Notes: generated by a model not told the origin, from the sequence alone. A stretch of 64,000 nt of DNA from Streptomyces caniscabiei (GCF_014930365.1 NZ_JABXWI010000011.1:214289-278288); one strand, 5' to 3'. Positions 17,008-25,717 are shown, counted from the stretch's first letter. Made by a program: numbers and translations.

Positions 17008-17527
17008 CCGTCGACAGGGGGCGGATGTCCATGTTCCAGTACGACGACGGCGGGGCCTTCAGCGCGTAGACCAGGGCGGCGCGCAGCACGGACGGCTCGG
17101 CCACCGCGACGACACGGCCGCCCTCCCCCACCGGACGGGTCTCCAGCCAGCCGCCTATGCGGGAGATGAACCCGATCAGCGACTCGCCGCCGTGCGGGGT
17201 GGCGTGCGGGTCGGCGAGCCAGGCGTCCACGGCCGAGGGCTCGCGCGCCATGGCCTCGCCCAGCGTGAAGCCGCGCCAGCGGCCCATGTCGCAGTCCCGC
17301 AGCGCGGGCTGGGCCAGCGGCGCGTAGCCGAGGGCGTCCCCGGTGGCCCGGCTGCGGGGCGTGGGTGAGCAGTAGCGCAGCTCGGCCGCCGCCAGCGGCA
17401 CCAGCTCGTGGGCGGCGCGCTGCACTTCGTCCCAGCCGGCCTGGTCCAGCGGCCGGTCGTCCTCGAAACGCTCCGCGAGCAGCGAGGAGCAGCGCGCGGC
17501 GGCGACGAACGTGACCCGAAGATGCAT
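16952..17527 (-). CDS. Histidine-phosphatase-fold protein lacking catalytic histidines
   Basis: 191 residues. The fold is that of the histidine phosphatase (phosphoglycerate mutase-like) superfamily: LDQAGWDEVQRAAHEL, CSPTPRSRATGDALG, a CDMGRWRGFTLGEAM segment and HGGESLIGFISRIGGWLET. However the N-terminal RHG triad is replaced by AAARCSS (residues 9-15) and the second histidine position reads VVAVAEPSVLRAALVYA. Without both histidines it should not form the phosphohistidine intermediate, so it is probably a non-catalytic or repurposed member. A C-terminal strand segment overlaps the convergent gene. Confidence 0.75.
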   Translation of the reverse strand: MHLRVTFVAAARCSSLLAERFEDDRPLDQAGWDEVQRAAHELVPLAAAELRYCSPTPRSRATGDALGYAPLAQPALRDCDMGRWRGFTLGEAMAREPSAVDAWLADPHATPHGGESLIGFISRIGGWLETRPVGEGGRVVAVAEPSVLRAALVYALKAPPSSYWNMDIRPLSTVTVAGHAGRWNLRLGAAQ

Positions 17528-17633
17528 GCGGCGATGGTGGAACGGGGTTCTCCGCAGGTCAAGAGGCGTTACTCAGGAGTTACCGGGGGTACCGCGTCCG
17601 GCACTCCGGGCACGCGGCGCCGCACCCTGCCCC

Positions 17634-18077
17634 TCACTCGAACACCAGAGCCATCCACTGGTCGGGCTTGGCGAGCGGCTCGAACCCGAGCTTCGCGTAG
17701 ACGCCGTGCGCGTCGTGCGTGGCGAGCAGGACACGCCGCAGCCCGTACGCCCGGAGGTGCTCGCACACGGCCGCGACGAGCGCGGTGCCGAGCCCCTTCC
17801 CGCGCGCCGACGGGGCGACGTACACATCGCAGAGCCAGGCGAACGTGGCCCGGTCGGTCACCACCCGCGCGTACGCCACCTGCTCCCCCGAACCCACCTC
17901 GTACGCACCGAAGTTGAGCGATCCCCGGATCGCGCTCTCCTGCTTCTCGCGGGCGCGGCCGAGGGCCCAGTAGGCATCGGTGGACAGCCAGTGGTGGACC
18001 CGTCCGACATCGATGCGTCCGGGATCGTCGGAGATCTCGTAGCCCGTGGGCACGGCGGGGTTCGACTCGTCGCTCAT
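17634..18077 (-). CDS. GNAT family N-acetyltransferase
   Basis: 147 residues. The acetyl-CoA-binding motif A is seen as LCDVYVAPSARGKGLGTALVAAVCEHLRAYG, followed by RRVLLATHDAHGVYAKLGFEPL. Such enzymes acetylate small amines or protein amino groups in the cytosol; the substrate is not deducible. Its ATG overlaps the stop of the upstream MocR regulator (ATGA), so the two are co-translated. Confidence 0.85.
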   Translation of the reverse strand: MSDESNPAVPTGYEISDDPGRIDVGRVHHWLSTDAYWALGRAREKQESAIRGSLNFGAYEVGSGEQVAYARVVTDRATFAWLCDVYVAPSARGKGLGTALVAAVCEHLRAYGLRRVLLATHDAHGVYAKLGFEPLAKPDQWMALVFE

Positions 18078-19540
18078 GGCAGGACGTTCGCAGGCCGGGC
18101 GCCCCCTGTCGAACCGATTACGGCCTCCTCCAGGCGCCGTACCCCTTCCGCGATCTCGCCCGTGCCCGCGACCCCCGCGAAGCTCAACCGCAGGTGGCCG
18201 GCCGGGGGTTCGGCGCTGAAGTAGGGGCGCCCGGGGGTGACGGCGACACCCGCGCGGAGGGCGGCGGCGACCAGGGCGGGCTCGTCGGTGCCGTCAGGGA
18301 GGCGCAGCCAGAGGTGGTAGCCGCCGGAGGGGATGTGAGGCAGGGCGAGTGCGGGCAGGCGCGAGCGCAGCCCGGAGGTGAGGGCGTCCCGACGGAGCTT
18401 CAACTCCCGTGAGACGGCGCGGAGATGGCGGGGCCAGGCGGGCGAGCCGACGAGTTCGAGGGCGGCCTCCTGAAGGGGGCGCGGCACGAAGAAGGTGTCG
18501 ACGACCTGGATGGCGCGCAGCCGCTCCAGGACCGGGCCCCGCGCGGCCAGGGCACCGACCCGGAAGCTGGGCGAGGTCGCCTTGGTCAGCGAGGAGACGT
18601 GCACGACCACGCCGTCGGAATCGTCGGCCACCAGGGGCCGCGGCAGGGGCCCCGCGTCCTCGTGCACGAGCCGGCGTACGAAGTCGTCCTCCACGACGAA
18701 GGCCCCCGCCGCACGGGCGATCCGCAGCACCTCGCCCCTGCGGTCGGCCGCCAGGACGGCGCCGGTGGGGTTCTGGAAGAGCGGCTGGCAGACGAAGACC
18801 CGGGCGCCGGACGCCTTGAACGCGTCGGCGAGGAGGGCGGGTCTGACGCCGTCCGCGTCCACCGGGACCGGCACGGGGCGCAGCCCGGCCGCCCGGGCGA
18901 TCGCCAGCATGCCGGGGTAGGTGGGCGACTCGACGAGCACGGCCGCCCCGGGCGGGGCGAGAGCGCGCAGGGCGGTGGTCAGGGCGGACTGGCCGCCCGC
19001 CGCGACGATCACCTCGGCCGCGGTGATCGCCCCGCCGATGCTCCGCGCGAACCACTCGCGCAGCTCCGGCACCCCCTCGACCGGCGGCCGCGCCCACACC
19101 CCGGGCCGCCGCCCCGCCCGGGACAGGGCGGCGCCCATCGCCTGCTCCGGCTGGAGCGACGGGTGCAGATAGCCGCCGTTGAACTCGATGACACCGGGCG
19201 GCGGGGAGGCGAGCGAGACGAGGACCCCGGAAGCGTCCACCGTGCGGGGCGAGGGCTCGGCGCTGCCGTCCGCGCTCAGCGCGACCTCCTGCCAGGAGGT
19301 GTCCCCCACCGGTGCCGTACCGCTCTCGCGCGGGGCGGCCCGGAAGGCGCCCGCCCCCGGCCGGGTCACCACGAGCCCCTCGGCGGCCAGTTGCGCCAGC
19401 GCGCGCGACACGGTCACCGGGCTCACCCGGAACCGCTCGACGAGGGCCCGGCTCGACGGCAGCTTTCCACCGACCGAGTAGCGGTTGAGCTCCTTCCGTA
19501 GCTGTTCCGCCAGTTCCGCACCACTGCTACGCTCATGCAT
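18074..19540 (-). CDS. MocR-type regulator (GntR helix-turn-helix plus PLP aminotransferase domain)
   Basis: ATG at 19540 (MHERSSGAELAEQLRKELN) gives 488 residues. The winged helix (GKLPSSRALVERFRVSPVTVSRALAQLAAEGLVVTRPGAGAF) is joined to a class-I aminotransferase fold with VIVAAGGQSALTTALRAL, PLFQNPTGAVLAADRR and the PLP lysine region VSSLTKATSPSFRVGAL. MocR proteins use PLP or a PLP-amino acid adduct as effector and usually control a neighbouring gene: here the divergent EamA exporter and its own operon with the acetyltransferase. The start codon lies inside a palindrome and overlaps the transporter start. Confidence 0.9.
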   Translation of the reverse strand: MHERSSGAELAEQLRKELNRYSVGGKLPSSRALVERFRVSPVTVSRALAQLAAEGLVVTRPGAGAFRAAPRESGTAPVGDTSWQEVALSADGSAEPSPRTVDASGVLVSLASPPPGVIEFNGGYLHPSLQPEQAMGAALSRAGRRPGVWARPPVEGVPELREWFARSIGGAITAAEVIVAAGGQSALTTALRALAPPGAAVLVESPTYPGMLAIARAAGLRPVPVPVDADGVRPALLADAFKASGARVFVCQPLFQNPTGAVLAADRRGEVLRIARAAGAFVVEDDFVRRLVHEDAGPLPRPLVADDSDGVVVHVSSLTKATSPSFRVGALAARGPVLERLRAIQVVDTFFVPRPLQEAALELVGSPAWPRHLRAVSRELKLRRDALTSGLRSRLPALALPHIPSGGYHLWLRLPDGTDEPALVAAALRAGVAVTPGRPYFSAEPPAGHLRLSFAGVAGTGEIAEGVRRLEEAVIGSTGGARPANVLP

Positions 19541-19548
19541 GAGAGTAG
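19527..19548. promoter_or_regulatory. 22-bp palindrome covering both divergent start codons
   Basis: CTACGCTC-ATGCAT-GAGAGTAG is symmetric except for one base pair; a second perfect palindrome GTAGCGCTAC lies at 19552-19561. The ATGCAT centre supplies the ATG of the leftward MocR gene, and the rightward ATG (19539) overlaps it. It is probably the MocR operator. Confidence 0.55.
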
Positions 19549-20576
19549 AGAGTAGCGCTACCACGGAGACATCAGTAGCGGTGGACGCCGGCCCATCCGT
19601 GGCGGGCGACACCGGCACCTCGGCAGCGGCGGGCACCGGCCGACGACGGGACACCGGGCCGCGCCCGGCCGCCCCGGCGAGCGGTGTCGCTGCCGGTGCC
19701 GACATCCGCGGCACCCGCAACTCCGGCGGCGGCACGCTCCTGGCGGCCCTCGGTGTCACCGCCTTCTCGCTCACCTTCCCCGCCACCGCCTGGGGCCTGG
19801 AGGGCTTCGGCCCCTGGTCGCTGGTCGCCGTGCGCAGCGCGCTGGCCGCCGTCCTCGCGGGGGTGTGTCTGCTGGTCCTGCGGGTGCCGCTGCCGGACCG
19901 TCGGCACTGGGCGGGGCTCGCGGTCGTGGCCGCCGGGGTCGTGCTGGGCTTCCCGCTGCTGACCACGCTCGCGCTGCGGACCTCCACCACCGCGCACGCG
20001 GCCGTCGTGGTCGGTCTGCTCCCGCTGACGACCGCCCTGTTCTCGGCTCTGCGCATGGGCACCCGCCCCTCACGCACCTTCTGGGCAGCCGCCCTCGCCG
20101 GAGCCGCCGCGGTGCTCGCGTTCACCGTGACGCAGAGCGGCGGCTCGCTCACCACGGCCGACCTCTACCTCTTCGGCGCGCTGCTGGTGTGCGCGGCCGG
20201 CTACACCGAGGGCGGCCGGCTGGCGCGGGTGATGCCCGGCTGGCAGGTCATCGGCTGGGCTCTGGTGCTCTGTCTGCCGCTGAGCGTGCCGGGCGCGCTG
20301 TTGGCCCTGTCGTACGAACCGGCGCGGCTGACCGCGCACAGCGTGGCCGGGCTGGTGTGGGTGGCGGCCGGATCCCAGTTCCTGGGGCTGGTCGTCTGGT
20401 ACCGGGGCATGGCGGCGATCGGCATTCCCAAGGCCAGCCAGTTGCAGCTGGCGCAGCCGCTGCTCACACTGGTGTGGTCGGTGCTGCTCCTCGGCGAGCA
20501 GCTCACCCCGGCCGCGCCCCTGACGGCGGCCGCGGTACTGGTCTGCATCGCGGTCACCCAGCGCTCGTCCGCCTGA
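19539..20576 (+). CDS. EamA/DMT-family transporter
   Basis: The frame can start at ATG 19539 (345 residues) or at GTG 19579; membrane segments begin only near 19720, after a Gly/Ala/Thr-rich leader of about 60 residues. Ten hydrophobic helices in two EamA halves are visible (LLAALGVTAFSLTFPATAWGLEGFGPWSL..., and VIGWALVLCLPLSVPGALLAL...GLVVWYRGMAAIGIPKASQLQLAQPLLT). The family exports amino acids, nucleobases or similar compounds. Control by the divergent MocR regulator suggests an amino acid or vitamin-B6-related substrate, by inference only. Confidence 0.85.
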   Translation: MRVESSATTETSVAVDAGPSVAGDTGTSAAAGTGRRRDTGPRPAAPASGVAAGADIRGTRNSGGGTLLAALGVTAFSLTFPATAWGLEGFGPWSLVAVRSALAAVLAGVCLLVLRVPLPDRRHWAGLAVVAAGVVLGFPLLTTLALRTSTTAHAAVVVGLLPLTTALFSALRMGTRPSRTFWAAALAGAAAVLAFTVTQSGGSLTTADLYLFGALLVCAAGYTEGGRLARVMPGWQVIGWALVLCLPLSVPGALLALSYEPARLTAHSVAGLVWVAAGSQFLGLVVWYRGMAAIGIPKASQLQLAQPLLTLVWSVLLLGEQLTPAAPLTAAAVLVCIAVTQRSSA

Positions 20577-20663
20577 GCCCGTACGCGACCGGTGCAACCG
20601 GCGCCGCCCGCAATAGACTGCGGTCACGGACCGCCACTCCCGTGCGAGACGAGGAGGCCCCCG

Positions 20664-20858
20664 ATGCAGGCAGCCAAAGGCGACACCCTGTTGGTGCACG
20701 GCAGGACCGTCGGGCACCACGACCGGACCGCGGAGGTCCTTGAGGTGCTCGGCCAGAACGGGAATCCGCCCTACCGGGTCCGGTTCGACGACGGGCACGA
20801 GGCGCTGATGTCCCCGGGCCCGGACACCGTCGTCCGCCACCTCGGGGACACCGAGTAG
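20664..20858 (+). CDS. DUF1918 domain protein
   Basis: 64 residues, ATG behind GAGGAGG. The whole protein is one SH3-like DUF1918 domain: GDTLLVHGRTVGHHDRTAEVLEVLGQNGNPPYRVRFDDGHEALMSPGPD. Related modules occur as stand-alone proteins or fused to pyridoxamine-oxidase-like or CBS domains in actinomycetes. Function unknown. Confidence 0.85.
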   Translation: MQAAKGDTLLVHGRTVGHHDRTAEVLEVLGQNGNPPYRVRFDDGHEALMSPGPDTVVRHLGDTE

Positions 20859-20868
20859 CGGGTCTCCG

Positions 20869-22128
20869 TCAGCGCGGTGGTTCCGCCGGCCGCTGGTAGT
20901 GGTCGGCGACCACGCGTGCCATCGCGCCGATCTTGTCCTGCTCGACCTCCCTGGCCGAGAAGAAGACGTGTCCGCGTGCCTCCGGGACGTCGCGGGCCAG
21001 AGTGAGGTGCCGGGAGAGTTCGGCCGGGTCCTGCCAGGCCGCGGGCTGGGCCGGGTCACCCGCCTTGTAGAGGGCCTCCCCGATGTACAGCCGCGTCCCG
21101 CTGCCCCGGGCGGTCTCCGCCCACCAGGGCAGCAGCTTGGCGTAGTCGGCGGCGGCGAAGCCGATGTTCCAGTACAGCTGCGGGACGATGTAGTCGATCC
21201 AGTTCTCCCGGACCCACTTCCGGGTGTCCGCGTGCAGGTCGTCGTAGGTCTGCACGCCCGCCCGGGTGTCCGAGCCCCGCTCGTCGGTCACCGCGTTGCG
21301 CCATACGCCGAAGGGGCTGATCCCGAACTGGGTGCCGGGGCGGATCGCCTTGATCTGGGCCGCCGTCTCGCGCACCAGCAGGTCGATGTTGTCGCGCCGC
21401 CAGGCCGCCCGGTTGGGGAAGCTCGCGCCGTACCGGTCGTAGGCCGCGTCGTCGTCGAAGACCTGGCCGGCCACCGGGTAGGGGTAGAAGTAGTCGTCGA
21501 AGTGCACGGCGTCCACGGCGTACTTGTGGACGGCGTCGAGCATGGCCTTCTCCACGAAGGCGCGGACGGCGGGGATGCCGGGGTTGTAGTAGAGCTTGCC
21601 GCCGTAGGGGACGACCCAGTCGGGGTGCTGCCGGGCCGGATGGGAGGCGACCAGCCGGCTCGGGTCGCTGTGGATCGCGACCCGGTACGGGTTGAACCAG
21701 GCGTGCAGTTCGAGCCCCCGGGCGTGCGCCTCCCGGACGGCCGTGCCCAGCGGGTCCCAGCCGGGGTCCTTGCCCTGGGTGCCGGTGAGGTACTGCGACC
21801 AGGGCTCGTACGGGGAGGGCCAGAGGGCATCGGCACTGGGGCGCACCTGGAAGAACACCGCGTTGAGGCGCCGGTCCACGGCGGTGTCGAGCCGGGCGAG
21901 GAGTTCGGCGCGCTGTTCGGCCGCCGTCAGTCCGGCCTTCGAGGGCCAGTCCCGGTTGAGGACGGTGGCCAGCCACATGCCGCGCAGCTCGCCCTCGCCC
22001 GCCCTGCGGCGCGGGCTCGGTTCGCCGCCGGCGATGGCGGTGCCCGCCGCCACCCCGCCCGCCGCCACGAGGGTCGCCGCCGCGGTCGCCCAGAAGGCCC
22101 GCCGTGACATCCGTGGCTTGCGATGCAT
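20869..22128 (-). CDS. GHL10 family glycoside hydrolase (DigH/YngK-like), exported
   Basis: 419 residues starting MHRKPRMSRRAFWATAAATLVAAGGVAAG, a twin-arginine-like signal peptide. The mature part is a TIM-barrel GHL10 (DUF187) domain: GELRGMWLATVLNRDWPSK, VFFQVRPSADALWPSPYEPWS, LHAWFNPYRVA, the conserved HFDDYFYPYP and YIVPQLYWNIGF. E. coli DigH acts on denuded peptidoglycan glycans, so a cell-wall or exopolysaccharide substrate is likely. The acidic pair in FDDYFYP is the candidate catalytic region. Confidence 0.88.
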   Translation of the reverse strand: MHRKPRMSRRAFWATAAATLVAAGGVAAGTAIAGGEPSPRRRAGEGELRGMWLATVLNRDWPSKAGLTAAEQRAELLARLDTAVDRRLNAVFFQVRPSADALWPSPYEPWSQYLTGTQGKDPGWDPLGTAVREAHARGLELHAWFNPYRVAIHSDPSRLVASHPARQHPDWVVPYGGKLYYNPGIPAVRAFVEKAMLDAVHKYAVDAVHFDDYFYPYPVAGQVFDDDAAYDRYGASFPNRAAWRRDNIDLLVRETAAQIKAIRPGTQFGISPFGVWRNAVTDERGSDTRAGVQTYDDLHADTRKWVRENWIDYIVPQLYWNIGFAAADYAKLLPWWAETARGSGTRLYIGEALYKAGDPAQPAAWQDPAELSRHLTLARDVPEARGHVFFSAREVEQDKIGAMARVVADHYQRPAEPPR

Positions 22129-22282
22129 TCCTCGTACCTCCGCCTACCGCGTGTCCGCCGTCGCGGACCGATCCCGGACCAGCCTTCCATGTGACACCCG
22201 GAATACTGATCAGTAGGCGTCGCGGGTAACGTGCAGGTTTGGCGCAGGCCTCCACCCGGGGTATCTGCCAGGCACGAGGACC

Positions 22283-23173
22283 ATGGAAAGGCACGATGTG
22301 ACGGACATCCCGGCGGGAGACATTGCACGCGTCGGAGTCGTGGGCTGCGGCCAGATGGGAGCGGGCATCGCCGAGGTGTGCGCCCGCGCCGGACTGGACG
22401 TCAAGGTCGCCGAGACCACCGGCGAAGCCCTGGAGATCGGCCGCACCCGGCTGTTCAACTCCCTTGCCAAGGCCGCCGAACGCGGCAAGATCACCGAGGC
22501 CGAGCGGGACGGGACCCAGGCGCGCCTGAGCTTCACCACCGATCTCGGCGAGTTCGCCGACCGTGACCTCGTCATCGAGGCGGTCGTGGAGAACGAGCAG
22601 GTGAAGACGGAGATCTTCCAGGTGCTCGACCAGGTGGTGACCCGCCCGGACGCGATCCTCGCCTCCAACACCTCCTCGATCCCGCTGGTGAAGCTCGCCG
22701 TCGCCACCTCGCGGCCGGACCATGTCATCGGTATCCACTTCTTCAACCCGGCCCCGGTGCAGCAGCTCGTCGAGCTGATCCCGGCGCTGACCACCTCCGA
22801 GGGCACGCTCAGCCGGGCGCAGCTGTTCGCCGAGAAGGTCCTCGGCAAGCACCCCGTGCGGGCCCAGGACCGCTCGGGCTTCGTCGTCAACGCGCTGCTG
22901 GTGCCGTACCTGCTCTCCGCGATCCGGATGTTCGAGTCGGGCATCGCGGGCCGCGAGGACATCGACAACGGCATGGAGCTGGGCTGCGCCCACCCGATGG
23001 GTCCGCTGAAGCTCTCCGACCTGATCGGTCTGGACACCATCGTCTCCATCGCCAACAGCATGTACGACGAGTACAAGGAGCCGCTGTACGCCGCTCCCCC
23101 GCTGCTCCAGCGCATGGTGGACGCGGGGCGGCTGGGCCGGAAGTCGGGGTCGGGCTTCTACGCGTACACCTGA
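22283..23173 (+). CDS. 3-hydroxybutyryl-CoA dehydrogenase
   Basis: ATG 22283 is chosen behind GAGGA; a GTG at 22298 with AAGG upstream is the alternative. 296 residues. The NAD-binding loop is IARVGVVGCGQMGAGIAEVCARAG and the family signature is DHVIGIHFFNPAPVQQLVELI, with the catalytic His in HFFNP; GFVVNALLVPYLLSAIRMFESG begins the helical C-terminal domain. It converts acetoacetyl-CoA and 3-hydroxybutyryl-CoA, feeding butyryl/ethylmalonyl-CoA supply in Streptomyces. A very strong hairpin follows, so it is a single-gene transcript. Confidence 0.93.
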   Translation: MERHDVTDIPAGDIARVGVVGCGQMGAGIAEVCARAGLDVKVAETTGEALEIGRTRLFNSLAKAAERGKITEAERDGTQARLSFTTDLGEFADRDLVIEAVVENEQVKTEIFQVLDQVVTRPDAILASNTSSIPLVKLAVATSRPDHVIGIHFFNPAPVQQLVELIPALTTSEGTLSRAQLFAEKVLGKHPVRAQDRSGFVVNALLVPYLLSAIRMFESGIAGREDIDNGMELGCAHPMGPLKLSDLIGLDTIVSIANSMYDEYKEPLYAAPPLLQRMVDAGRLGRKSGSGFYAYT

Positions 23174-23216
23174 CCTCCCGGCGGTCCGACTACGCACCGT
23201 CAGTTCTCTCACGCGT

Positions 23217-23250
23217 ACGGGCCCGGCACCCTCCTGGGTGCCGGGCCCGT
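23217..23250 (+). terminator. 15-bp perfect hairpin terminator
   Basis: ACGGGCCCGGCACCC at 23217-23231 pairs exactly with 23236-23250 around TCCT, 44 bases after the dehydrogenase stop. A run of pyrimidines is only partial (CGTATTC). Confidence 0.8.
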
Positions 23251-23379
23251 CGTATTCACACACCGTGTGCGCGGCGGACACGCATATGCCCTTCGCACAC
23301 TCTCCTCACGCGCCCACCAGGCGAGTTGACTTCACGTGCGCACGCAAGGGACGGGACGACTACAGAAAGGAGCGGACTC

Positions 23380-23637
23380 GTGGCCATCGACCCCGAGCAT
23401 CCGGTGCACCACGGCGAACTCGCAGAGTTACGCCGCCGCCTGGATGTGGCGCACACACGCGTCGAAGGAGGGCTGACCCTGCTGAGCCACCGCGCCGAAC
23501 AGAGCGCCAAGGAACTCGACGACCTCAACACGCGGGTCGTCACCCTGGAGCACGCCCGCTGGCCGCTGCCCGCGGTGGCGGCCCTCACCGCCCTGGGCGC
23601 CCTGGTGGTGTCCATCTGGCAGGCGCTGGGCCGTTAG
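23380..23637 (+). CDS. Small tail-anchored coiled-coil protein
   Basis: GTG 23380 has AAAGGAG seven bases upstream and gives 85 residues: MAIDPEHPVHHGELAELRRRLDVAHTRVEGG... A charged helical region with heptad-like leucines (about 12-55) precedes one C-terminal membrane helix (LPAVAALTALGALVVSIWQAL) ending GR. This layout (cytosolic coiled coil, C-terminal membrane anchor, 80-90 residues) is that of small phage-derived holin-like or membrane-curvature proteins, but I recognise no family. It sits alone between two unrelated genes. Confidence 0.65.
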   Translation: MAIDPEHPVHHGELAELRRRLDVAHTRVEGGLTLLSHRAEQSAKELDDLNTRVVTLEHARWPLPAVAALTALGALVVSIWQALGR

Positions 23638-23664
23638 GGTCCCTCGGGCGGGACGCGCGGGAAT

Positions 23665-24210
23665 TCAGGGCTTGGTGTCCTGCCCGAGCCGCAGATGGTG
23701 CAGCAGGAGCAGGGCGGCCGCCATGTTGGCGGCCGGGACCTCGCCGCGGGCGACCATGTCGGGGACGAGCTTGAGGGGGACCCATTCCCTGCGGTCGGAC
23801 TCGAAGTCGTCCACGGGGTGACCGACGTACGCGCCCTCGTCGGCCCAGTAGACGTGGTGCAGCGCGTCGGTGAGCCCGTTGGAGGGCTCGACGCTCATCA
23901 GGTGGTGCAGGGGTCCCGGCCGCCATCCGGTCTCCTCCTCCAGTTCGCGGGCGGCCGCCTCGGCGATGGCTTCGCCGTCCTCGACGACGCCCGCCGCGAG
24001 CTCCCAGCCCCAGCTGTCGGTGATGAAGCGGTGCCGCCACAGCAGCAGCACCTCGTTCGCCTCGTTGACCACGGTGGCCACGGCGACAGGCCGCAGCCGT
24101 ATCAGGAAGTGATCGAGGTGCCGCCCGTCCGGCAACGCCACATCCGCGAGATTGACGCTGAACCAGCGGTTCGAGTACACAGTTTGTTCGCTCTGTTTCG
24201 TCCACTGCAC
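23665..24210 (-). CDS. NUDIX hydrolase
   Basis: The GTG at 24210 gives 181 residues; an ATG at 24276 without a clear ribosome site is possible. The Nudix box is complete: GVVEDGEAIAEAAARELEEETGW (G-x5-E-x7-REUxEExGU). Upstream strands YSNRWFSVNLADVALPDGRHLDHFLIRL resemble the ADP-ribose pyrophosphatase subgroup, so nucleoside-diphosphate sugar cleavage is the best guess. The gene is monocistronic. Confidence 0.9.
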   Translation of the reverse strand: MQWTKQSEQTVYSNRWFSVNLADVALPDGRHLDHFLIRLRPVAVATVVNEANEVLLLWRHRFITDSWGWELAAGVVEDGEAIAEAAARELEEETGWRPGPLHHLMSVEPSNGLTDALHHVYWADEGAYVGHPVDDFESDRREWVPLKLVPDMVARGEVPAANMAAALLLLHHLRLGQDTKP

Positions 24211-24308
24211 GGTTCTGCCACCTTCCGCCGAGTAAGTGGCAATATCGCAGCAGTAGCTAGGTGACAGCAGGCGCACAGCCGGTGCACGGCCGCGCCCCCG
24301 GGACGGTG

Positions 24309-25649
24309 TCAGAGCGGTACGCGCAGTGCCCCGTCGATGAGTTCGGCGGCCTCGGAGGTCCCCGCGCAGCCGCTGCGCACGAGGTGCTCGCGTACCGCCC
24401 GGAGTCTGTCACGCAGGCGCATGGACTCCATTCCGCGCGCCCGCTCGGCCATCTCGACCGCGGTGGCCACCGCCTTGTCCGCGTTTCCCTGCCGCAGTTC
24501 GATCTGACTGAGCATCGCGAGCCGGTGCACCCGTCCCCGGTCGTGCGCCGGGGTGTCGACGGCCGCCGCCGCGTGCTCCGCCGCGGCCGTCAGGTCGCCG
24601 AGGCTGAGCAGCGCCTCCGCCACCTGTACGTTCACCAGACCGGGTTGGACATAGCCGGTCTCATCGGGTTCGTGCCCGCGCCGGATGCGGTCGGCGGCCT
24701 GCTCCGCCCGCCGGATGCAGGACAGCGCGCTCGTGCCGTCGCCGAGGTGCGCGTACGCCTTCGCCTGCATCGCGTACAGGTCGGAGGCGAGCGCCGGGGT
24801 GATGTGCGGGCCGGCCGTGCGCAGCGCGGCCTCGGCGAAGGCGACGGCCTGCCGGTGCTCCCGCATGAACAGCGACTGGTTGACGAGGAGCGCGATCACA
24901 TAGGCCCCCAGCCCCCGGTCCCCGCTGGCCTTGGCCAGCCGCAGCGCCTGGTGGAAGTAGCGCTGGGCCAGGCCGTGGGCGTCGGAGTCGTACGCGCAGA
25001 TCCCGGCGATCGCGACCAACCCGCCCGTCGCCCGGTGCAGTTGGCGGCCGGTGGCGTCGGTGTAGCTGCCCCGCAGCAGCGGCGCGGCCTCGGCGTTGAG
25101 GAACCCGACGATCCGGGTGCGGGTCGCGACGCCCCCGGCCTTGCGGTACATCTGCTCGTAGTGCGTCCGGGCCGCGCGCAGCATCTCGATGTCGGCCATG
25201 CTGACGCGATGCCGTCCGCCGCGGGAGACGTCGACGTCCTCCGGCGGGTTCTCCCACTCCCAGACGGGCATCACGGCGGGCGTCCCGGTGACGGCGGGGG
25301 CGCCGAGGACATGGGGTCGCTGTTGTTCGTCGGAGCGCCACAGCGCGGTGGCGCGCTCCACGAACCCGGAGAGCCCGGCGCCGTGCGGGGAGGCCGCCTC
25401 GCCCGGCACGCCGAGCCCGATGTCGTCGAGGGTGACGGTGCGGCGCAGCCGCCCGGCGAGCACCTCGCAGATCAGGTCGGGCACCTGTCCGCGCGGCCGC
25501 TGCCCCTTCAACCACCGCGCCACAGCGGTGTGTTCGTATCTCAGCGCCAGCCCCCGGGCCCGTCCCGCCTGATTGACGTGGGCGGCTAGACCGGCGTGGG
25601 AGATACCGGCCTCGTCGAGGATCGCGTCGAGCAGGGTGTTGGGCTGCAT
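24309..25649 (-). CDS. NsdA-like regulator (N-terminal HTH, TPR C-terminus)
   Basis: ATG at 25649 gives 446 residues. Residues 1-80 (LLDAILDEAGISHAGLAAHVNQAGRARGLALRYEHTAVARWLKGQRPRG) form an atypical helix-turn-helix found in Streptomyces development regulators of the NsdA type. After a linker, residues 160-430 are TPR-like helical pairs (HYEQMYRKAGG..., ALRLAKASGDRGLGAYVIALLVNQSL, YAMQAKAYAHLGDGTSALSCIRRAEQ, MLSQIELRQGNADKAVATAVEMAER). Relatives repress antibiotic production and sporulation, so a developmental role is likely but not certain. A 15-bp palindrome lies 54 bases upstream. Confidence 0.8.
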   Translation of the reverse strand: MQPNTLLDAILDEAGISHAGLAAHVNQAGRARGLALRYEHTAVARWLKGQRPRGQVPDLICEVLAGRLRRTVTLDDIGLGVPGEAASPHGAGLSGFVERATALWRSDEQQRPHVLGAPAVTGTPAVMPVWEWENPPEDVDVSRGGRHRVSMADIEMLRAARTHYEQMYRKAGGVATRTRIVGFLNAEAAPLLRGSYTDATGRQLHRATGGLVAIAGICAYDSDAHGLAQRYFHQALRLAKASGDRGLGAYVIALLVNQSLFMREHRQAVAFAEAALRTAGPHITPALASDLYAMQAKAYAHLGDGTSALSCIRRAEQAADRIRRGHEPDETGYVQPGLVNVQVAEALLSLGDLTAAAEHAAAAVDTPAHDRGRVHRLAMLSQIELRQGNADKAVATAVEMAERARGMESMRLRDRLRAVREHLVRSGCAGTSEAAELIDGALRVPL

Positions 25650-25702
25650 GGAGGCCCTCCGGTGGCTCGGTGCCGGCGCATCGCAGCGTAGCGCCTCCCT
25701 CT

Positions 25703-25717
25703 TCACACGGGGTGTGA
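25703..25717. promoter_or_regulatory. Palindrome upstream of the NsdA-like gene
   Basis: TCACAC-GGG-GTGTGA, perfect 6-bp arms, 54 bases before the regulator start; a possible operator. The remaining gap to 25860 shows nothing else I can name. Confidence 0.35.
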
